NCBI GenBank assembly: GCA_050015495.1
Contig: JBEKBH010000016.1
Location: forward strand, 16,105-80,104
DNA: 64,000 nt
Reading direction: 5' to 3'
Source of the DNA: Palsa-1439 sp050015495
GTDB lineage: Bacteria > Verrucomicrobiota > Verrucomicrobiia > Palsa-1439
Shown: piece by piece, positions 7,250 to 15,170 of the stretch
How the letters are laid out: each line of letters opens with the position of its first letter
How positions within the stretch are numbered: the first letter of the stretch is position 1
Notes under the pieces: model-generated
Seen by the model: only the letters and a program-made list of their open reading frames with translations
Told to the model about the DNA's origin: nothing
Database searches by the model: none
Made by a program: the position numbers and the translations under genes

Positions 7250-9238
7250 TTATGGTTTGCCTGGACTCGTCACGCCCGTGGACTGACAGTAAGCACGTCC
7301 GCCACGATACAACTCCAGCCGGGTCCCGATTTCTTTGACCAACTCAGTTTGCCCGGCGGAGCGGGCAAGATCGATCGCTTTCTGGGCCGTGGCGACGGCG
7401 GCATCGAATCGGCCGGCGGCGGCATAGGCGACAGCCAGTGTGTCAAGATAACCCGGGGCACGATTCGCGGAAAGGCCGCACGCTCGTTGCGCCAACCCCA
7501 CGGCGCGGCCGGGGTCGCCGCCTTCCGAGGGCCCCCGCGTTGCCAACAGCCACGCGAAATCGTTCAACACCTCGGGACTATCCGGCCTGAACCGCAACGC
7601 CTGTTGGTAATGCGCTGTGGCTTCCGACACTTTCCCCACTTGAGCCAGGGCATTGCCCAGGTTGTTATGGGCCTCGACATAGTCCGGCGCGATCTTCAGC
7701 GCCAGCTCGTACTGCTCAATGGCTTCGGGGATGCTGCCAGCGCGGCGAAGAGCATTGCCCAGATTGTAGTGAGCAACGGCCGAACCGGGCCGGAGTTGCA
7801 CCGCGCGCTCGAAGTGCGCGACAGCCTCTTGGACGTTGCCGACGCGCAACAGGGCCCACGCAAGATTGTTGTGCGCTTCCGCATTGTTGGGCCCGAGACG
7901 CACCGCTTCCTCATAGTGAGCCATGGCTTCCTGGCCTTTGCCGGCTTTGGCGAGCGCCAACCCGAGGTTGTTGTGCGCCACCCAGGAATCTGGATTCTTC
8001 GCCAGGGTCTCGCGCCACAGCGCTTCACTGTCCGCATAGGTGAGGCTCCGGCTCCAGGTTGCCGCTCCCAGTAGCGTCAACACAACCACGCCCACAGCCA
8101 TGGTCACCGGCTGGGTCTGGGAACCTTTTGGGGCGCATATCCTCTGCCCGCCAGCGACCACGACGGCAATCACGCCGATGATCGAGAAATACTGCAAATG
8201 ATCAAACAACAACGGCTGGCCCTGATGTGCATTAAAAAAACCTCGATCGAAAAATCCAAACGCGGGGAAGAGCATCACCACAAAATACCCGACCCCAAAC
8301 AGGAGCGGGCGTCCCCAGGTTCCGCGTTTCCACCAAAAGGCCAGGAAACAAGCCACCAGCAGCGCCCCGGGCACGTAAGAAACCCAACGTGAAGCGTCCA
8401 TCTGCCATTTCGGATAGGCAGCCATCAGATGAACGGGCAGGACCGCCTTGGAGAGATAAAACCAGGGTATCCGGCCCACGACGGCCATTCGGTAAGCGAG
8501 ACTCACCGTCCGTATCTCGTATCCTTGCAGCACACGGTTGTTATGAAACCAGATGGTCACCAATCCCAGGACGAGGGAAGCGAAGAAAAACGGCGCGCTG
8601 TACAGCACATCTTTCCACCGCACCCGGCCCTTCGTCCACCAAACGCAGCCGAGGAGCACGACGGGCAGCATGACCACTGCCGTTTTGCTCAGCAAGGCCA
8701 GCAGGAATGCCGCCAGTGATAAGCCGTGCCAGCACCGGCCCCGCTCGGGGCGGGGTTCGCGGTCCTCTTCGTAAAACCGCAAGTACAAGAGGATGCTGAC
8801 CGTGTAAAAGAACATCGACAATGTGTTCTTCTGCTCGCTGATCCACGCTACGCTGGCCACATTCACCGGGTGAAGCGCAAACACACACCCGGCCAGCCAG
8901 GCTCCCGGGACCTTCAGCCGCGCCAAGATCATCCACACCAGAACGGCGTTGGCCGCGTGCAGCAACACGTTCACCACGTGGTACCCTGTGGAGTCGTTAC
9001 CCCACAGTCGCCACTCCAGCCACCACAGGCTTCCGGTCAGCGGATGGTAATCTTCCTGAGCTTCCGTGGTAAACCAGATCCGATAAAGCCCATCACTGGC
9101 CCTGATCATCCGGTTGTCCGTGATGAGCAGGTCGTCATCCCAAATGAATCCCCCGCGCATCGCGGGCACGTACGCCCCCAGTGTCAGCAGGATGATCAGG
9201 GCCGGGCCGGCCACCAGCGATTTCCATGTGGTTTTCAT
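7250..9238 (-). CDS. TMTC-like polytopic membrane protein with C-terminal TPRs (paralogue 1)
   Basis: This 662-residue protein has an N-terminal half with about ten hydrophobic helices and a C-terminal half of TPR units. After the first helix, GGFIWDDDLLITDN (residues about 29-42) carries the acidic pair typical of GT-C glycosyltransferases in the first external loop. YHPLTGSLWWLEW and FALHPVNVASVAWISEQKN match the TMTC/O-mannosyltransferase-like family often annotated as 'tetratricopeptide repeat protein' in Verrucomicrobia. TPR units (WVAHNNLGLALAKAGKGQEA, and so on) occupy about residues 410-590. Such proteins may transfer a lipid-linked sugar to exported proteins. That is inferred from the family and not shown here. 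Two paralogues are at 27051-29180 and 59091-61649. Confidence 0.88.
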   Translation of the reverse strand: MKTTWKSLVAGPALIILLTLGAYVPAMRGGFIWDDDLLITDNRMIRASDGLYRIWFTTEAQEDYHPLTGSLWWLEWRLWGNDSTGYHVVNVLLHAANAVLVWMILARLKVPGAWLAGCVFALHPVNVASVAWISEQKNTLSMFFYTVSILLYLRFYEEDREPRPERGRCWHGLSLAAFLLALLSKTAVVMLPVVLLGCVWWTKGRVRWKDVLYSAPFFFASLVLGLVTIWFHNNRVLQGYEIRTVSLAYRMAVVGRIPWFYLSKAVLPVHLMAAYPKWQMDASRWVSYVPGALLVACFLAFWWKRGTWGRPLLFGVGYFVVMLFPAFGFFDRGFFNAHQGQPLLFDHLQYFSIIGVIAVVVAGGQRICAPKGSQTQPVTMAVGVVVLTLLGAATWSRSLTYADSEALWRETLAKNPDSWVAHNNLGLALAKAGKGQEAMAHYEEAVRLGPNNAEAHNNLAWALLRVGNVQEAVAHFERAVQLRPGSAVAHYNLGNALRRAGSIPEAIEQYELALKIAPDYVEAHNNLGNALAQVGKVSEATAHYQQALRFRPDSPEVLNDFAWLLATRGPSEGGDPGRAVGLAQRACGLSANRAPGYLDTLAVAYAAAGRFDAAVATAQKAIDLARSAGQTELVKEIGTRLELYRGGRAYCQSTGVTSPGKP

Positions 9239-9334
9239 CGGTCGGGCGATCCTTGCGCCAGGTTGGCGGTCAATCGTCGCACGTGGAACAGGTCAATGTA
9301 TGCGTCGATTGCCTGCGGAAGGGAAGAAGCAAAT

Positions 9335-9374
9335 GGGGAACCTCTACTGAGGGCACGGGCGGTCGAGGCCCGCA
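9335..9374 (+). repeat. Short dispersed repeat, copy 2
   Basis: This is the partner of 4107-4146: GGGGAACCTCTACTGAGGG followed by GGGC and CGAGGCCCGC. It lies in the 9239-9506 intergenic interval, which otherwise shows no gene. Confidence 0.5.
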
Positions 9375-9506
9375 GTACGAAGGTTTTTTTGTCTGGGTGC
9401 CAAGCGCCTGCATTCCCGATGGAATTTGCCGCAAAGGAAGTTGCCAGAAAAGCCAGGAACGCGAGGGACACACATTCGTCTCCTCCCCAGCCTTTCGTTC
9501 CCAAGC

Positions 9507-9542
9507 AAAAGGCCGATGGCCACGCGAATGGCCACCGGCCTT
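9507..9542 (-). terminator. Rho-independent terminator of the sorting-tail protein gene
   Basis: On the minus strand, AAGGCCGGTGGCCA pairs with TGGCCATCGGCCTT (14 bp with one G-T pair) around a TTCGCG loop and is followed by TTGC. It begins 22 nt after the stop codon at 9565. Confidence 0.75.
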
Positions 9543-9564
9543 GCCGTAAAACACAGCGTCGATG

Positions 9565-10200
9565 TTAGCGACGTTTCTTACCCGCAAACGCGCGAAGAGC
9601 GAGCAAACTGGCCCCCAAGAGTGTTACCGTGCTACTGGTCTCAGGAACGCCGGGCAGCGGCTCGTCAAACACGATGTTGTCGATCGACCAATCCCAAGTT
9701 GAGTCGGCAGGCAACCCATAGATGTCAACCTGGGTGCCGGCTGCGGCGAACGTAACCAGAGCGTTGCCGCCTTCGTCATTCGCAGCCAAAGTGACCGTTT
9801 TCGAGTCTCCGTTGTTGTCCGTGATTGTATAAGACGTGGCGGTGGTCAGCCCATTCCACAGGTCCAAGTAAAAGTTGTTGATTGACTGTGAGAAGGTAAT
9901 GACCATGGGATTCGACATGCCGGACATGAGACTCGTGGTAGCATACACTGAGCTTGCATCATAAGGCGACAAGCCAGCTTCGTCTGTGAGGATCACGCCG
10001 CCACTGAACGTCGCGGTGAGTCCGGCTGCCACAGTGACAGTAATTGTTTGTGGGATCGGGCTGGCATCGGCAAACAGCGATGGGCCGGTCAGTCCTTCTG
10101 AATCAAAGTTGATCTCATACGCCTGTGACCGGAAAGAGACTCCCGCAACTACCATCAACGCCACAACCGATACCTTAACACCACACGTGCTAAATTTCAT
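9565..10200 (-). CDS. Exported protein with PEP-CTERM/VPDSG-like sorting tail
   Basis: This 211-residue protein has an N-terminal signal (MKFSTCGVKVSVVALMVVAG to about SQAYE). A beta-rich body of about 150 residues contains FDSEGLTG and ends WDWSIDNIVFDEPLPG, as in choice-of-anchor/DUF642-like exported proteins. The C-terminus is VPETSSTVTLLG, a hydrophobic stretch, then AGKKRR. This tripartite tail is the exosortase-type sorting signal; VPETSS is a variant of the verrucomicrobial VPDSG form. The start ATG has AGGAGA five bases upstream. It is followed by a strong terminator. A perfect 12-bp inverted repeat lies about 107-137 bp upstream of the start. A second sorting-tail protein with the classical PEP form is at 62680. 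Confidence 0.87.
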   Translation of the reverse strand: MKFSTCGVKVSVVALMVVAGVSFRSQAYEINFDSEGLTGPSLFADASPIPQTITVTVAAGLTATFSGGVILTDEAGLSPYDASSVYATTSLMSGMSNPMVITFSQSINNFYLDLWNGLTTATSYTITDNNGDSKTVTLAANDEGGNALVTFAAAGTQVDIYGLPADSTWDWSIDNIVFDEPLPGVPETSSTVTLLGASLLALRAFAGKKRR

Positions 10201-10306
10201 AGCTTCTCCTGTGTTTTGTGTTTCCCTACCCTAACACGCCGAAGCATAAATTAGCAGGGTACGTGCCACGGCTAGGGCGTGAAGTGAGTTCGCCTGTCGT
10301 GCACAG

Positions 10307-10337
10307 TTGCAACATACTGATGTGGAGTATGTTGCAA
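10307..10337. promoter_or_regulatory. Perfect 12-bp inverted repeat upstream of the sorting-tail gene
   Basis: TTGCAACATACT (10307-10318) and AGTATGTTGCAA (10326-10337) are exact reverse complements separated by 7 nt. It is AT-richer than its surroundings and has no T-run. A regulator-binding site or an RNA hairpin are both possible. Confidence 0.45.
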
Positions 10338-11051
10338 ATCATAAAAGTAAGCAGAGTTTTCAGTCGTGGATGGAAAACAGACTTGAGCCCTGTTGCCGCA
10401 TGTAAAGGTTTCCGGCAAACTCTTGGCTTCCATTACATTCACCGAGCGTGTTTCTGGTTGGTTGACAATCTGTTACGACTACGACATCTCGACTGTAAGA
10501 AGACCTGACGTTCTTCAACGACTGCGCGCCCAATACCAAGCCGTTTCAAGTGTGGCTGATTGACGCTTCGAATCACACGACCATGGGGCGGTTGGTCGGG
10601 AGTCGCCGGGATCCAGCAGCGAAGTCGAGCATTTCACGCATGTGGCGATTGGGAGCCGGTGAACGAAGGTACAAAGTGCAAGCCTCGCAAATCTTCCAAC
10701 GCGGAAACGCGGTCGGAGCGGTTCGGTGTGGTAGTTGTTGGTGACGCCGCGTGAAGCGCAGGTGGTCGGCGTGGTCGGCATGCGCCGGGTGGGGTGGAGA
10801 GGGGCGAAGCACTGAACGTAATCCCAGCGCGTCCGGCCAGGACGATCCATCTGCGCGGTGGCGAGGGTCGGGGGAAAGGAGTCGAGAGAGAAACCGGGCC
10901 GGCAGTATCTCAAGTGAATTGCCGACGCGGTCCTAGAAGGCGCTCGAATCAGCCGCAAGCGGGACGAATTCCGGGTGAGACCTCACAAATTGCACGCATC
11001 CGGCTGCGCCGGCCCACGCGCCTCGCGTGGCAATCACTGGATCGCGCCACA
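10338..11051. other. Intergenic, no supported gene
   Basis: The frames in this 700-bp stretch are Arg/Pro-rich and look random. A short in-frame stretch near 10505-10600 reads like protein (FFNDCAPNTKPFQVWLIDAS) but has stops on both sides and no start. It could be a gene scrap. Confidence 0.45.
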
Positions 11052-11777
11052 CTAATTCAGTAACGTATACGGGCTCCCTGTTGTGCCGGAGTACGCGGCG
11101 TCCATTGTGTTAATCTGATCAATCGTGCAGGATTCCGCGTGATTATCGCCAAAAAGCACTGATACGCTCGACGCGTGTCGATTTATCGGAATGACAGGAT
11201 CGCTGCTGGTACCCACCGTGGTCACCGCGTCGCGGAAGGCGGTGCCACCGGGGTTGATAGTGTTGCCGTGACATTCGAGGATCAATACGAATTGCGCCGG
11301 GCTGGGGCAGCTCTTCAGGTTCGGCCAATAAGGAGAGATGGTGGTCCCGAAAAAAGGACTGTCTGACGAACTCGCGGCGACAACGCCCCCTTTGTAGTGG
11401 ACCACGCCGATCGGCATGTTGTACTCGAGGGGGCCGACATTCAGGTCGATCATTCCCAGTCTTGACGGACAGGCTCTCATGGTACGCAACTTTCGAGTGG
11501 CGTTGGCTGTTCCAAAATACGGTTGAAGCGGAGTATGGACGTCAGAGAAATGCAACCCCCCCGCGTCATAGTACATGGTTCCGTTCCAATCGTCAGCGTA
11601 CATTGCCTCCGCCATTCCCCACTGCTTGATATTGGAGAGGCAAGACGATTGCCAGCCTTTCTGGCGCGCTTTGTTCAGGGCGGGCAAGAGCAGGGCCGCC
11701 AAGATGCCGATAATCGCGATGACGACCAGCAGTTCAATGAGCGTAAACGCTTTGTTTCTGGATTGATGGTGCCGCAT
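11052..11777 (-). CDS. Type II secretion-like prepilin (DUF1559/major-pseudopilin type)
   Basis: The ATG at 11775-11777 has GGAGGA eight bases upstream and gives MRHHQSRNKAFTLIELLVV. This is a type IV/type II prepilin leader with cleavage before F and Glu at +5. The hydrophobic helix continues to about residue 31 and ends LLLPALNKARQK, as in the DUF1559/H-X9-DG prepilin families expanded in Verrucomicrobia and Planctomycetes. The body has GPLEYNMPIG near the middle and SVLFGDNHAES near the C-terminus, a position equivalent to the H-X9-DG motif. It is 241 residues. An XylR-type regulator is divergent from it, 560 bp away, a common pairing in this phylum. Pilus, secretion or matrix roles are possible. 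Confidence 0.9.
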   Translation of the reverse strand: MRHHQSRNKAFTLIELLVVIAIIGILAALLLPALNKARQKGWQSSCLSNIKQWGMAEAMYADDWNGTMYYDAGGLHFSDVHTPLQPYFGTANATRKLRTMRACPSRLGMIDLNVGPLEYNMPIGVVHYKGGVVAASSSDSPFFGTTISPYWPNLKSCPSPAQFVLILECHGNTINPGGTAFRDAVTTVGTSSDPVIPINRHASSVSVLFGDNHAESCTIDQINTMDAAYSGTTGSPYTLLN

Positions 11778-12339
11778 TTGCGTGTTCCTCCACTTCGAAA
11801 ACGGCTCGGATTTATCCCGTCTCCGCATGATTCTCTTCGCTGAACAAGACGCGCCTCTCATTACTACCAAGTGTTAGGCTGCGCTGTCAATTTGCCTGCA
11901 CTGCGCTACTGTCCAGAATACATTGAAAATAATGCACATCCTCACAAGCCTTTTTCAGAGAGCCAACGGCGTTTCCCAACAGCAGGAAAATCAGAGCCTC
12001 GGCGCGTGTTGGCGTGAGGTTCTTCGCAGTTTTCTGAGTGGACTCTTTTCAAACATTTATGCACAGTAACCAAGTTGACCCGGCGGCGAGATGGGCCAAT
12101 TTAACTTGTTCCAACGGGAAGTGCGTGAGGAGAACTGGCAATGGTCACGCTACTTGCTCAAGTGTATTTCGCGTTATGCGTTTTGGTCTGCGACGGCTGC
12201 ACGAACTCAAGCTTTGTCATTTGTCGATCGGGTGTGAGGCGTGATCCATGAGATCCTTCGGGGATAATTTTCCGTAGCCGGGCCATGTGTGGAAGCCGCC
12301 AACAAGCATGTCCGAGCAGATCAAATGATGATTTGAACA
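11778..12339. other. Divergent intergenic region between prepilin and XylR-type regulator genes
   Basis: No gene is supported here. It must hold the promoters of both divergent genes, but no convincing -35/-10 pair or operator repeat stood out. Confidence 0.5.
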
Positions 12340-13485
12340 ATGCGGAAGAGCCAAAAGCAGGTTCTCATTGCCCTGGGGTGGTACGATTACCGTCTTCACC
12401 GGGGTATTGAGAAGTACGCCCAGGAACATGGCTGGCACCTGTCTGAGGATCTCGCGAGGGAGAATGTCATCCCCTGGGGGTGGGAGGGGCATGGCATTCT
12501 CGCGTGGCTGGCTGGCGACGACGATCTGGCGGACTTCGTGGTGCATGCCAAGAAGCCAACCGTGGACTTCAGTTTCCGTAGATCCAGTCTTCCGTTTCAT
12601 CGGGTCTTGGAAGATCACGCCGTGCAGGCTCAACTGGTGGCCGACCACTTTTTAACCCGGGGCTTGAGGAATTTTTCTTATTACAGCGATGCGCCCAATT
12701 GGGTGTATGAAGAAAGAGGTCGGGCATTTGTCAACGCGCTGAAACAGGTTGGTCGCGAGTGTACATGGATTCGCTGGCATCGATCCCCATCCTTTCGGAA
12801 AGATCGAAAGGCATGGCAGCGGAAACGAGACTGGCTTGCCGAGCAATTGAAGGGTGCGCCCAAGCCATTGGGACTCTTCGGCGCGGCCGACGGCTTGGCA
12901 CTCGACGCGTTCGAAGTCTGCGAGCGTGCTGGCATTGCGGTTCCGGAAGAAATCGCCATCATCGGCGCAGGAAATTCACTTCTGGCGGTCGATGCGATGC
13001 ATACGCCGATCTCCAGCGTGGACGGCAATTTGGAATTGGTGGGCTATCGCGGAGCCGAATTGCTGGACAATTTAATGGACGGACGCCCGGCCCCCAAACA
13101 ACCCATCCGCATACCTCCGGCGGGATTGATCGCGCGTAAGAGCAGCGATCTTATGGCGCTAAGACATCCGGGTGTCGCCAGGAGTTTGTGCTTCATCTGG
13201 GAACATTGCCAGGAGTCGATCGGCATTGAGGATTTGATGAGAGTCAGTTCAATGTCACGTAGTGGACTGCATCAAGCGTTTCTGGAGCACATCGGCCGTC
13301 CACCGGGACATGAACTCCACCGTGTGCGAATCGAGCGCGCCAAACGACTGCTGAAGGAAACCGACCACAAAACGGAAGTTATCGCGCAACTGTGCGGGTA
13401 CCAAAGTGGCAACAGTTTTTGGGTCGCATTCCGGCAGGCCACCGGGATGTCCCCCGTGAAATATCGAAAAACACTCCTGCGTTGA
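12340..13485 (+). CDS. XylR-family transcriptional regulator (sugar-binding domain plus AraC HTH)
   Basis: This 381-residue protein has a LacI/periplasmic-binding-like sensor domain (about 1-270) fused to an AraC-type double HTH (about 280-381). The sensor starts QVLIALGWYDYRLHRGIEKY and contains GLFGAADGLALDAFEVCERAGIAVPEEIAIIGAGN, typical of XylR. The HTH contains MSRSGLHQAFLEHIGRPPG, then ERAKRLLKETDHKTEVIAQLCGY and ends F.QATGMSPVKYRK. XylR proteins bind a sugar and activate nearby sugar-use genes. In Verrucomicrobia many stand beside prepilin genes, as here. The ligand is unknown. The DxxGDxHAxDxD-type residues cannot be judged without alignment. Confidence 0.92.
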   Translation: MRKSQKQVLIALGWYDYRLHRGIEKYAQEHGWHLSEDLARENVIPWGWEGHGILAWLAGDDDLADFVVHAKKPTVDFSFRRSSLPFHRVLEDHAVQAQLVADHFLTRGLRNFSYYSDAPNWVYEERGRAFVNALKQVGRECTWIRWHRSPSFRKDRKAWQRKRDWLAEQLKGAPKPLGLFGAADGLALDAFEVCERAGIAVPEEIAIIGAGNSLLAVDAMHTPISSVDGNLELVGYRGAELLDNLMDGRPAPKQPIRIPPAGLIARKSSDLMALRHPGVARSLCFIWEHCQESIGIEDLMRVSSMSRSGLHQAFLEHIGRPPGHELHRVRIERAKRLLKETDHKTEVIAQLCGYQSGNSFWVAFRQATGMSPVKYRKTLLR

Positions 13486-13791
13486 TCGAAGTCAACTCCA
13501 TTTGCGCGGACGAGTGAGCACTGAACGGCAGGGTCGCAGCTTTTATCCCTTGCGTCCGGTGCTGGTGGCTTGCGGAACCAGAACCGTCGTGGTATTCCAT
13601 CACCCGTGCTCCTGCGCGACAGATGCCGCGTGCGCCGCGGTTGACGTCAGCGTTCGACGAAGGGGTTGAGGAACCTGTTTCAGGTGGCGAGGTAACAGAG
13701 CTTGCAAGCCGAATCTCAATCAGGCGCGGTGGCCCGTCCCGCCACCGGCGGTTTGCTGGGGATATTCCAACCCGCTTCGCGCGCGGCGGTC

Positions 13792-15063
13792 ATGCTGACC
13801 GATCCGCAACAGATTTCGGCGAAGTATCACTCGTGGCAGAAGCGCGTCCTGGTCGCTTCCATCATCGGCTACGCCACGTTCTATTTCGTGCGCAAGAACC
13901 TCAGCATCGCGATGCCGTACATGGAAAAGGACGGCATCGACAAGGCGCACCTCGGCATGTTCCTCACGATGCACGGGTTGCTGTACGGCGTCTCGAAATT
14001 CGGCAACGGCTTCCTCGCGGACCGTTCGAGTTCGCGCGCGTTTCTGACGGTCGGCCTCGTCGCATCGGCCATCATGAACATCTTGTTCGGTTTCAGTTCC
14101 GCCGTGATCACGCTGGGCATCATCTGGATGCTCAACGGTTGGTTTCAAGGCATGGGTTTCCCGCCCTGCGCGCGGTTGATGGCGAACTGGTTTCCGCCGA
14201 AAGAACTGGCGACCAAGTTTTCGATCTGGAATTCGTCCCACTGCATCGGCGGCGGGCTGATCCTGGTATTGTGCAGCAACCTCGTTTACTTCGGCCTTGG
14301 CTGGCGGTCGTGCTTCTTCGTCCCGGCGGGTATCGCGCTGGTTTGTGCCGTGTTCATCTGGTTCAACACCCCGGACACCCCTCCGTCCGTCGGGCTGCCG
14401 GAAGTGGAGGGCACACACGTGGCGGGGACGCCAGAGCAGTCGCGCGCGGAGTTCCGCGCCTTCGTGATCGAGCGCGTCTTCAAGAACAAATACATCTGGC
14501 TCGTCTCCATCGCGAATTTCTTCGTCTACACCATTCGTTTCGCCGTGCTGGATTGGGGGCCGACGATGCTGATGCAAGCCAAGCACATCGAGATCCGGCA
14601 CGCGGCGTGGATGGTCGTGGCGTTTGAAGCCTGCGGCCTGATGGGCGCGTTGATCGGCGGACGGCTCACGGACCGCTGGCTGGCGGGACGCGCCGCGCGG
14701 ATGTGCCTCATCTACATGATCCTGGCGGGTGTCGCGGTCCTGGTGTTCTGGAAAGTGCCGGTGAAATCGGAATTACTGACAACAGTCATGCTCGGCGCGG
14801 TGGGCTTTTTCGTCTACGGCCCACAATGTCTCCTGGCGGTCACGGCCGCCAATCTGGCCACCAAGCGGGCCGCCGGTACGGCCGTCGGGTTGACCAGCAT
14901 TTTCGGTTATGCGAGCACGGTGCTCTCGGGATGGGGACTGGGCCGATTGGTGGAGGACCATGGTTGGGATGCGGCATTCCTCGTGCTCCTGATTGCGGCG
15001 ATCCTCGGGACACTGCTTTTCGCCGCCGCCTGGCCGGCCAAGGCCGACGGCTACGCCGATTGA
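13792..15063 (+). CDS. MFS transporter, organophosphate:phosphate antiporter (GlpT/UhpT) type
   Basis: This 423-residue protein has about twelve membrane helices. The first segment YATFYFVRKNLSIAMPYM is the OPA-family signature region, and GVSKFGNGFLADRSSSR is the MFS loop 2-3 motif. The ATG at 13792 (MLTDPQQISAKYHSW) fits OPA proteins, which begin with a short KY.W/RW segment. An in-frame TTG 90 nt upstream would add an atypical 30-residue tail. OPA members exchange phosphate for sugar- or glycerol-phosphates. The next gene, 107 bp downstream on the same strand, encodes an exported phosphoesterase fusion, which fits uptake of phosphorylated compounds. The substrate is not known. Confidence 0.88.
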   Translation: MLTDPQQISAKYHSWQKRVLVASIIGYATFYFVRKNLSIAMPYMEKDGIDKAHLGMFLTMHGLLYGVSKFGNGFLADRSSSRAFLTVGLVASAIMNILFGFSSAVITLGIIWMLNGWFQGMGFPPCARLMANWFPPKELATKFSIWNSSHCIGGGLILVLCSNLVYFGLGWRSCFFVPAGIALVCAVFIWFNTPDTPPSVGLPEVEGTHVAGTPEQSRAEFRAFVIERVFKNKYIWLVSIANFFVYTIRFAVLDWGPTMLMQAKHIEIRHAAWMVVAFEACGLMGALIGGRLTDRWLAGRAARMCLIYMILAGVAVLVFWKVPVKSELLTTVMLGAVGFFVYGPQCLLAVTAANLATKRAAGTAVGLTSIFGYASTVLSGWGLGRLVEDHGWDAAFLVLLIAAILGTLLFAAAWPAKADGYAD

Positions 15064-15170
15064 GCCAGCCGTATTTCAACCGTCCGCCAGTGTCGGAAAG
15101 CCGAGAATTTGACCGGACCTTGTCCCTACTTTACAACCGGGGAATTGGGGTCATAATTCACAGCGGATTT

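Noticed and set aside
10505..10620. Protein-like scrap 'FFNDCAPNTKPFQVWLIDAS'
   Set aside because: It is too short, has stops nearby and no recognisable family, so I did not list it as a pseudogene.
10515..10958. 147-aa minus-strand frame
   Set aside because: It is Arg/Pro/Thr-rich with no start context or motif, typical of a random open frame in GC-rich DNA.
14703..15170. N-terminal extension of the phosphoesterase frame into the transporter gene
   Set aside because: It overlaps a clear MFS gene and would bury the signal peptide that starts at 15171.
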